From an uncultured Clostridium sp. (lineage in GTDB: Bacteria; Bacillota; Clostridia; Lachnospirales; Lachnospiraceae): a DNA stretch of 38,692 nucleotides. The position numbers were made by a program, and so were the translations under genes. Below the pieces are notes generated by a model. The model was not told where the DNA came from. It saw nothing but the letters and a program-made list of their open reading frames with translations, and did no database searches. The stretch lies in assembly GCA_900543885.1 (NCBI GenBank), contig UQTA01000027.1:1-38692 (forward strand). Direction: 5' to 3'. This document shows positions 32,746-38,692 of this stretch, one piece after another (the stretch's first letter is position 1; every line of letters begins with the position of its first letter).

Positions 32746-33990
32746 ATGTTAAACAATTCAGTTACAGATCGTTTTTTACGTTATATTTCCTATGATACGC
32801 AGTCAAAAGAGGATGAGGAGCAGGTTCCAAGCACAAAGAAGCAGATGGAGTTTGGCCGGCTTTTGGCAGCAGAACTAAAGGAAATGGGTGTTTCTGATGT
32901 GCGTATGGATGAACATGGATATATTTATGGTGAGATTCCGGCAAATACACAGGAAAAGACCAGATCGTTAGGTTTTATCGCTCATATGGACACATCACCG
33001 GCTCTTTCCGGAAAAGATGTAAAACCACAGTTTGTGAAAGATTATGATGGTGGTGATATTTGTTTAAATAAAGAAAAGGATATCTGGCTTCTTACTTCCG
33101 ATTTTCCGGAAATGAAAAATTATAAGGGGAAAACACTGATCACCACAGACGGCACTACATTGCTGGGGGCAGATGATAAAGCAGGAGTGGCAGAGATCAT
33201 GACCATGGCAGCCTGGTTTTTAAGCCATCCGGAAGAAAAACATGGTAAGATCTGCATTGCTTTTACACCGGATGAAGAGGTGGGAAGAGGCGCTGATTTC
33301 TTTGATGTGGAAGGATTTGGGGCAGAGGCTGCTTATACCGTAGATGGTGGTGCATTAGGAGAACTGGAATACGAAAACTTTAATGCTGCTTCCGGGCATG
33401 TGATGATCCAGGGAAAGGGTATTCATCCAGGAAGCGCCAAGGGCAAGATGAAGAATGCCCTGTTAGTGGCGATGGAATTTCAGTCATTGCTTCCGGCATT
33501 TGAAAATCCTATGTATACAGAAGGCTATGAGGGATTTTATCATTTAGATCACATGGAAGGAGATGTAGAAGGCGCACAGATGGATTACATCATCCGTGAT
33601 CATGACAGGGAAAAATTTGAGCAGAAAAAGGCATTTTTTGAAAAGACAGCAGAGTTTTTAAATGAAAAGTATGGGGCCGGTACGGTAACTGCCACAGTAA
33701 AAGATTCTTACTACAATATGAAAGAAAAAATTGAGCCGCATATGGAGCTGATCGAGGCTGCCAAAGAAGCTATGATGAAAAATGGGGTAACTGTAGTGAT
33801 CTCTCCTGTGCGGGGTGGAACAGATGGTGCCAGACTTTCCTATATGGGCCTGCCATGCCCGAATCTGTGTACAGGCGGACACAATTATCATGGAAAATAT
33901 GAATATGTATGTGTAGAATCCATGGAGCAGACCGTCCGTATTCTGGCAGACATTGTAAAAAGTTTTGCTGTTGGAAAAAATGTGGATTAA
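32746..33990 (+). CDS. pepT: Peptidase T (tripeptide aminopeptidase)
   Basis: This M20-family dizinc exopeptidase removes the N-terminal residue from tripeptides in the cytoplasm. FIAHMDTSP (H80, D82), LLGADDKAG (D143/D144) and FTPDEEVGRG (E177/E178) are the metal and catalytic regions, with RGGTDGARLSYMGLPCPNL and GGHNYHGKYEY near the C-terminus. The 414 residues are standard. GGAGG at 32732-32736 lies 9 bases before the ATG. It appears monocistronic. Confidence 0.95.
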   Translation: MLNNSVTDRFLRYISYDTQSKEDEEQVPSTKKQMEFGRLLAAELKEMGVSDVRMDEHGYIYGEIPANTQEKTRSLGFIAHMDTSPALSGKDVKPQFVKDYDGGDICLNKEKDIWLLTSDFPEMKNYKGKTLITTDGTTLLGADDKAGVAEIMTMAAWFLSHPEEKHGKICIAFTPDEEVGRGADFFDVEGFGAEAAYTVDGGALGELEYENFNAASGHVMIQGKGIHPGSAKGKMKNALLVAMEFQSLLPAFENPMYTEGYEGFYHLDHMEGDVEGAQMDYIIRDHDREKFEQKKAFFEKTAEFLNEKYGAGTVTATVKDSYYNMKEKIEPHMELIEAAKEAMMKNGVTVVISPVRGGTDGARLSYMGLPCPNLCTGGHNYHGKYEYVCVESMEQTVRILADIVKSFAVGKNVD

Positions 33991-34028
33991 TAGACAAACT
34001 ATCAGATTTATGTATTAGAATTTCCTTC

Positions 34029-34057
34029 TTGAAATTAAAAAAAAAGTTTTGTATATA
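34029..34057 (+). promoter_or_regulatory. Sigma-A promoter for the NCS2 permease
   Basis: TTGAAA (34029-34034) and TATATA (34052-34057) have a 17-base spacer. The -10 lies inside a perfect 14-base palindrome (34048-34061). Confidence 0.55.
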
Positions 34058-34061
34058 CAAA
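34048..34061. promoter_or_regulatory. Palindromic candidate operator over the NCS2 promoter -10
   Basis: TTTGTATATACAAA is a perfect 14-base palindrome covering the predicted -10 element. A repressor bound here would block transcription of the permease gene. Confidence 0.4.
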
Positions 34062-34097
34062 GCAGAGAAAAAGTGCTAAGATGTACGTATAAAATAT

Positions 34098-34187
34098 TCT
34101 GATTTCCGGCAGATCGGGGAAAGAAGATAGGGGGCTTCTTAAAAAATATACCGGAAACAGAGCTGGCTTCTGGTGAAGGCCGGGAGC
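34098..34187 (+). other. Structured leader of the NCS2 permease mRNA
   Basis: TCTG-A-TTTCCGG (34098-34109) pairs with CCGGAAACAGA (34151-34161) as an 11-base-pair stem with one bulge. AAGAAG (34121-34126) with CTTCTT (34135-34140) forms a hairpin inside it. A second domain folds GCTGGCTTC with GAAGGCC and GGGAGC (34162-34187). I do not recognise the purine riboswitch core or any other class. No terminator precedes the gene. Confidence 0.5.
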
Positions 34188-34215
34188 ACATGGAATATGA
34201 GAAGGAGGATCTTAT

Positions 34216-35589
34216 ATGAGTCTGGAAAAATTGTTTCACCTAAAGGAGAATCACACAGATGTCAAAACAGAGGTGCTGGCAGGAATTACCACCTTTATGA
34301 CCATGGCCTACATCCTGGCTGTTAACCCAGGTATTTTAGGAGCAACAGGTATGGACAGCGGAGCTGTATTTACAGCAACAGCGGTTTCAGCTTTGTTTGC
34401 AACCTTATGTATGGCATTCTTCGCAAACTATCCCTTTGTTCTGGCACCAGGTATGGGCCTTAACGCTTACTTTGCCTACACCGTAGTTTTACAGATGGGT
34501 TATTCATGGGAAATGGCTTTAACAGCCGTATTTGCAGAAGGTATCATTTTTATCCTTCTGTCACTGACAAATGTGCGTGAGAAGATATTTAATGCGATTC
34601 CTATGACGTTAAAACACTCTGTTTCTGCCGGCATTGGTCTTTTCATTGCTTTTATTGGTCTGCAGAATGCAAAGATCGTAGTAGACGGAGCAACACTGGT
34701 AGGTCTTTATTCCTTTAAGGCATCGGTTCAGAACGGAACTTTCTCTACAGAGGGAATCACAGTTCTATTAGCACTGATCGGTATCCTTATCACGGCAGTA
34801 TTCCTGGTAAAGCAGGTAAAGGGTGGTATCCTTTGGGGCATTCTTGTTACCTGGGTTTTAGGTATCATCTGCCAGTTAGCAGGTATTTATCAGGTAAATC
34901 CGGATGCAGGAGCTTACAGTCTTCTTCCTGATTTTTCCAACGGTATTGCTATCCCAAGTATGATGCCGACGTTGATGAAGATGGACTTTTCACATCTGTT
35001 CTCCCTGGATTTCTTCGTAGTTGTATTTGCATTCCTGTTTGTAGACCTGTTTGATACTTTAGGCACACTGATCGGTGTTGCTTCTAAAGCAGATATGCTG
35101 GACAAAGACGGAAAACTTCCAAGGATCCGCGGAGCACTTATGTCTGATGCCATCGGTACTACCGTAGGTGCTATGTTTGGTACATCTACCGTAACTACTT
35201 TCGTAGAAAGTGCTTCCGGTGTTGCTGAAGGCGGAAGAACCGGACTGACTGCAGCAGTAGCAGCTATCCTTTTTGGATTGTCCCTGTTCTTATCACCGAT
35301 CTTCCTTGCGATCCCGTCCTTTGCAACGGCTCCGGCTTTGATCATAGTAGGATTTTTAATGATCTCATCTATCCTTAAGATTGATTTTAACGATTATACA
35401 GAATCCATTCCGGCATATATCGGTATCATCGCAATGCCTTTTATGTACAGCATTTCCGAAGGTATTTCTTTAGGAATTATCTCCTATGTAGTGATCAACC
35501 TGGTATGCGGTAAGGCAAAAGAGAAGAAGATCAGTCCTCTGCTTTATATTCTGGCAGTACTGTTTGTATTGAAGTATATTATGCTGTAA
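34216..35589 (+). CDS. NCS2-family purine permease (AzgA/PbuG-like)
   Basis: The 457-residue membrane transporter begins LFHLKENHTDVKTEVLAGITTFMTMAYILAVNP (in part), the mark of the AzgA-type adenine/guanine/hypoxanthine permeases. Further motifs are APGMGLNAYFAYTVV, VDLFDTLGTLIGVA and GTSTVTTFVESASGVAEGGRTGL. About 12-14 membrane segments are expected. It probably imports purine bases with protons. AAGGAGG lies 7 bases before the ATG. A terminator follows directly. The exact base specificity is inferred. Confidence 0.92.
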   Translation: MSLEKLFHLKENHTDVKTEVLAGITTFMTMAYILAVNPGILGATGMDSGAVFTATAVSALFATLCMAFFANYPFVLAPGMGLNAYFAYTVVLQMGYSWEMALTAVFAEGIIFILLSLTNVREKIFNAIPMTLKHSVSAGIGLFIAFIGLQNAKIVVDGATLVGLYSFKASVQNGTFSTEGITVLLALIGILITAVFLVKQVKGGILWGILVTWVLGIICQLAGIYQVNPDAGAYSLLPDFSNGIAIPSMMPTLMKMDFSHLFSLDFFVVVFAFLFVDLFDTLGTLIGVASKADMLDKDGKLPRIRGALMSDAIGTTVGAMFGTSTVTTFVESASGVAEGGRTGLTAAVAAILFGLSLFLSPIFLAIPSFATAPALIIVGFLMISSILKIDFNDYTESIPAYIGIIAMPFMYSISEGISLGIISYVVINLVCGKAKEKKISPLLYILAVLFVLKYIML

Positions 35590-35612
35590 AATTATTTTAT
35601 CGTGATCGTGAT

Positions 35613-35637
35613 AAAAGCCGCCTTCGGGCGGCTTTTT
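35613..35637 (+). terminator. Terminator of the NCS2 permease gene
   Basis: AAAAGCCGCC pairs with GGCGGCTTTT around a TTCG tetraloop (35613-35636), followed by a T-run. It is a textbook Rho-independent terminator. Confidence 0.95.
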
Positions 35638-35676
35638 AGTTAAAAAAAATGAAGCACAATTTTTAATTTATAGGAT

Positions 35677-35705
35677 TTGTAATTTTATACAACCTATGGT
35701 AATAT
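35677..35705 (+). promoter_or_regulatory. Extended -10 promoter for the zinc-ribbon cluster
   Basis: TTGTAA (35677-35682) and TAATAT (35700-35705) are 17 bases apart, and TGG directly before the -10 makes it an extended type. Confidence 0.6.
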
Positions 35706-35712
35706 GTTCATA

Positions 35713-35725
35713 TGGCATTATGCCA
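35713..35725. promoter_or_regulatory. Perfect 6-1-6 palindrome at the predicted transcription start
   Basis: TGGCAT-T-ATGCCA lies right downstream of the -10 of the zinc-ribbon promoter. Its place suits a repressor operator. Confidence 0.4.
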
Positions 35726-35781
35726 AATAAAAAGTAGATTGAAAGACAAAAAATTAATGAAAAAATACAAGGGGGATAAAA

Positions 35782-36294
35782 ATGTTTGAAAAATTAAAAA
35801 AGAACATTGATAAAAGTCTTGTGACAGTAAGTGTAAAATCTGCTACTTATCTGGAAAGTGAGAAACTGAAGGCCAAAATTTCCAATATCCAGGAAGAAAA
35901 CGCAGCACAGCTTCAGACAATGGGAAATCAGCTTTACAATGCATGGAAAGAAACAGCTGCATTTGATACCAATTACATGGTGGAAGTTTGCCAGAAAGTG
36001 CTGGAGAATGAAAATGAGATCGCTGTTTATCAAGCTAAGATCGAAGAGCTGGCAGCGGAAAAGGACAAGATCTTAAATACCAGCGCAGGTGGTGCTGCAC
36101 CGGCAGAAGTACCTGCAGGCGGCATTATGTGCAGCTGCGGACGTGTAAATGAAGAAGGCGCTAAATTCTGTAAATTCTGCGGACAGAAATTAGAGCAGCC
36201 TCAGCCTAAGATGAAGAAGATCTGCGCAAATTGCGGTGCAGAACTGGAAGAGGATGCAAAATTCTGCGCAGAATGCGGAAATCCCACAGAATAG
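35782..36294 (+). CDS. Coiled-coil protein with two C-terminal zinc ribbons
   Basis: Residues 1-97 are helical and charged (FEKLKKNIDKSLVTVSVKSATYLESEKLKAKI, in part) and probably coiled coil. A Gly/Ala/Pro linker (101-114) follows. Two zinc ribbons end the protein: C117-x-C119...C130xxC133 and C148xxC151...C162xxC165. No membrane segment is visible, so it is probably cytoplasmic. GGGGG precedes the ATG by about 7 bases. Its function is unknown. The shared zinc ribbon with the next gene suggests one system. Confidence 0.8.
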   Translation: MFEKLKKNIDKSLVTVSVKSATYLESEKLKAKISNIQEENAAQLQTMGNQLYNAWKETAAFDTNYMVEVCQKVLENENEIAVYQAKIEELAAEKDKILNTSAGGAAPAEVPAGGIMCSCGRVNEEGAKFCKFCGQKLEQPQPKMKKICANCGAELEEDAKFCAECGNPTE

Positions 36295-36368
36295 CAGTAG
36301 GTTTAGAGGTCTATTGAAGAAATACGATTAAAAATGTGAGAAAATGAGAAAAGCGGGGGGAAAAGAGT

Positions 36369-38015
36369 ATGTTTTGTACTAATTGTGGAAAAGAAATACC
36401 GGATGATTCAATCTTTTGTACTTTCTGCGGCCAGAAAGTGGATGGCGGAGCTGCACCTGCGGATGCTGGAAGCAGCGTAATGTCTAAGCTGCCAAAAAAG
36501 ATAAGTAAAAAATCAGCGACAGTTGCAGCTGCGGCAGCAGTAGTCATTGTGGCAGGTGCTGTGGTGATGAACGTGGCAGCAAGCCCAAAGGCAGCTGTAG
36601 CCAAGGGAATCCAGAAGACCTGGAAAGCCTCCTGCCAGAAAGAAACAGGTTTAAATGCTTATCTTGGTATGAACAGTCTGGAGAAAATGCTGAAAGATAA
36701 AAGTGCAAGCCAGATTGTATCCGGAAGTGTTTCAGCCAGAATTTTCGGAACTCAGGCTGGAGATGCGGATTTTAAAGTGCAGTTAGATACGGAGAAGGAT
36801 GAAAAATTAGCTGTCAATGCAGAAGGTTCTATTGCAGGAATGGATATCGGTACAATAAGCTTTTATAAAGATGAGAAAGATGTTTATGCAGCTGCTCCGG
36901 AACTTTTAGATGGAAGTTTCCATGTGGATCTGAAAGACCTGGAAAAGAAATTAAATGACAGGGATTATCTGGAGAGCCTCTGGGATGATTATAAGATATA
37001 TATAGCAGAAGGCCAGGATATTGATAGCAAAGAACTGTCAGAAAAAATAGCCAAAACTGCAAAGACCGATTTAAAGGCTCTTTATAAAAATATGGAAGTG
37101 AAGAAAACAGAGAAAAAATCATTTTCCATAGGCGGAAAAGATAAAAAATGCCAGGGTTATGATGTGACCATAAAAAGTGACGATATTAAGCAGCTGATCG
37201 AAGATGTATCCGATGTTTACATTGATGAGTGTGGTTATCTCAACGATTACTCCTATGCTTCAGATTACGATTCCAAAGAGGAGTATGTTAACGAATATAA
37301 GGACACTGTGCGTAAAGAGGTTAAGCAGCTTGCCAATGCGTTTAAGAAAGATCTGAACCTGCAGGTATATGTAGGTCCTGGAGGCCGTATGGTATCCATT
37401 GGTGCAGAAGGAAAGATCCCGGCTACTGTAATGATGGATGTTTTTTATGAAAATGGAAATGGAACAGTTGAGGTCAGCGCGGATTTCCTTGGATCAAAGA
37501 ATCCTTTAGATGAAATGGTTATAAGCGGTGAAATGCAGATCGCAAATTCAGGAAGCTGTACAGTAGAAGTAACCAGAACTTTAAAAGATGATAAGAGCAG
37601 CATTGATGATTCGGTTGAGATTTCCTTATCAGCGATTGATGGTTCTACAAATCTGAGCGGAAGTGCAGAATTATACGGAAAAGTGAATAAACAGAACGGA
37701 AAATGGGAAGTAGGAATGGAAGGTTCTATACCGGGTGTATTTAATACTTCTAACGTATACGCAGAAGGAACCTTTGAAAATGTTAAGAAGGGAAAGAGTT
37801 TCCTGGTAAGAGTTGAGGATGTCAATCTTACTTCTTTAGTTGGTGGTTTAGGCGCTATAGACCTGGATGTAAGTTATGAGATCGCTCCGCTTAAGGGCGG
37901 TATTTCCAACAGCATGTCAAAGGGAACTGTATATGATGTGCTTGATTTAACAGAAGACGACTGGAATGATATTGAAAAAGAGATTTCTTTAAATGCATCT
38001 GCAATGGGTTTATAG
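36369..38015 (+). CDS. Zinc-ribbon membrane protein with large extracytoplasmic domain
   Basis: A cytoplasmic zinc ribbon comes first (C3, C6, C17, C20 in MFCTNCGKEIPDDSIFCTFC). A linker, the basic segment KKISKK and one membrane helix (about residues 49-70) follow. About 475 residues would then lie outside the cell. That part has many beta-prone strands (DADFKVQLDTEKDEKLAVNAEG, in part), and a mixed region with Lys/Asp-rich helices. The strand pattern recalls LolA/LppX-type folds, but I cannot support that from sequence alone. No enzyme motif is visible. GGGGGG lies 9-10 bases before the ATG. The next gene starts 14 bases after its stop. Confidence 0.75.
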   Translation: MFCTNCGKEIPDDSIFCTFCGQKVDGGAAPADAGSSVMSKLPKKISKKSATVAAAAAVVIVAGAVVMNVAASPKAAVAKGIQKTWKASCQKETGLNAYLGMNSLEKMLKDKSASQIVSGSVSARIFGTQAGDADFKVQLDTEKDEKLAVNAEGSIAGMDIGTISFYKDEKDVYAAAPELLDGSFHVDLKDLEKKLNDRDYLESLWDDYKIYIAEGQDIDSKELSEKIAKTAKTDLKALYKNMEVKKTEKKSFSIGGKDKKCQGYDVTIKSDDIKQLIEDVSDVYIDECGYLNDYSYASDYDSKEEYVNEYKDTVRKEVKQLANAFKKDLNLQVYVGPGGRMVSIGAEGKIPATVMMDVFYENGNGTVEVSADFLGSKNPLDEMVISGEMQIANSGSCTVEVTRTLKDDKSSIDDSVEISLSAIDGSTNLSGSAELYGKVNKQNGKWEVGMEGSIPGVFNTSNVYAEGTFENVKKGKSFLVRVEDVNLTSLVGGLGAIDLDVSYEIAPLKGGISNSMSKGTVYDVLDLTEDDWNDIEKEISLNASAMGL

Positions 38016-38028
38016 GGGGAAATGAGAA

Positions 38029-38692
38029 ATGGTAAAGAAAATAGGTTTGGCTGTTTCTGTTATCCTATTGGCGGCATCGGCATTTTTGGCAGCAATGAGA
38101 GTGCAGGGAGATGAAGCAGCAAGAGATCTGTACCCTGCAGCCCAGAAGGCAGCTGACATCATTGCAGAAAATGGCTTATCCGATGTGGAAGAATACCAGA
38201 AATTTGTGGCAGACTGCAACCGGGCTATGGCAGGAAGAAGCAAAAGAAAATGTGAAGAACTTTCTGAACAGGTATCTGACATAAAAAAGAGTGCAGAGAA
38301 ACTGGGAAAAAGCATCGAAGAAGGGAAAAAGCTTGCAGCACAGTATGATGGATATTCAGATAAACTGGCAGATCTAACAGAAGTGGACAAAGAAAGAACA
38401 GAATTGGAGCAGTCTTTGCCGGAATTGAAAACAGCACTGGAAGCAAAGGACGGGGACAAAATTGAGGAACAGTCAAAAATAGTCAAAAAGGTCATGCTCC
38501 AGCTGAATGAGAAGTTAAAAACAGCTGCGGAAACAGAAATAGCAACATTGAAGGACCGTTCACAGACGTATCTTTCTGATTATGTAAACGAGGCTGGAAA
38601 TGAGATATTTAGTATTTGGGGAAAAAGAGCAAACGATACTTATGGAAATGGGGATTATGCAGCGGCTTATACTTGTGCAAAAAAAGCAAAAC
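38029..38692 (+). CDS. Membrane-anchored coiled-coil protein (cut by right edge)
   Basis: The frame is open from ATG 38029 to the end (221 codons). MVKKIGLAVSVILLAASAFL is a signal peptide or N-terminal anchor without a lipobox cysteine. The rest is helical and charged, with Lys/Glu-rich heptad-like stretches (about residues 75-170) and few hydrophobic runs. It probably lies outside the membrane. GGGGGA at 38014-38020 is the ribosome binding site. An alternative ATG at 38022 is in another frame that reads a Cys/Gly/Ile-rich peptide and is less likely. It seems to be the third gene of the zinc-ribbon cluster. Confidence 0.7.
   Translation, partial: MVKKIGLAVSVILLAASAFLAAMRVQGDEAARDLYPAAQKAADIIAENGLSDVEEYQKFVADCNRAMAGRSKRKCEELSEQVSDIKKSAEKLGKSIEEGKKLAAQYDGYSDKLADLTEVDKERTELEQSLPELKTALEAKDGDKIEEQSKIVKKVMLQLNEKLKTAAETEIATLKDRSQTYLSDYVNEAGNEIFSIWGKRANDTYGNGDYAAAYTCAKKAK

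Noticed and set aside
34062..34215. Purine riboswitch before the NCS2 permease
   Set aside because: The conserved loop and junction words of the purine class are not recognisable, although stems are present.

Overview
The window looks like chromosomal core DNA from a spore-forming, anaerobic low-to-mid-GC Firmicute, most likely family Lachnospiraceae (Clostridium cluster XIVa). Pointers are the gene orders rimO-pgsA-cinA, rpmB/asp23-fakA...recG...rsmD-coaD/ylbJ and ytfI-gerW, which are shared with Bacillus or clostridia. Others are spore genes (gerW, an alpha/beta-type SASP, ylbJ), the HisZ plus short HisG arrangement, and strong AGGAGG-type ribosome binding sites. No rRNA, tRNA, CRISPR array, insertion sequence or prophage was seen. 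Almost all of the sequence is coding.

Layout. 1-5569 (+): the 3' end of rimO, pgsA and cinA, then two uncharacterised proteins, a DUF2953 membrane protein next to gerW, and a 45-residue membrane mini-protein, closed by a bidirectional terminator. 5663-5985: rpmB (-) divergent from the asp23-like/fakA unit. 6015-12948 (+): asp23-like, fakA, a Bax-inhibitor-1 protein, a ROK fructokinase, recG and manA. 13036-16241: a SASP gene (-) under a sigma-G-like promoter, then rsmD-coaD and a hendecad coiled-coil gene (+), converging on ylbJ (-). 16330-23144 (+): an RNA-modification block with an RsmF-type m5C methyltransferase, an RsuA-type pseudouridine synthase fused to a HAD phosphatase, a YgiQ radical-SAM protein, an SDR and an RluA-type pseudouridine synthase. 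23239-24336: trpS from its own promoter. 24443-25573: a DUF362/ferredoxin protein (-). 25771-26319: recU. 26372-32617: the histidine operon hisZ-G-D-B-A-IE, from a perfect consensus promoter to a terminator. 32746-33990: pepT. 34216-35589: an NCS2 purine permease behind a structured leader. 35782 to the end: a cluster of two zinc-ribbon proteins and a membrane-anchored coiled-coil protein, the last one cut by the window edge.

Most notable points. (1) The RsuA-HAD fusion. (2) HisIE carries a HisF-like barrel that has lost both catalytic aspartates, while no hisH or hisF is present in the operon. (3) The his and NCS2 transcripts have leaders with strong potential structure that fit no riboswitch class I recognise. 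(4) The zinc-ribbon/membrane cluster at the right edge has no known function. The rest is ordinary housekeeping sequence. Functions are assigned by recognising family motifs by eye. No database search was run.
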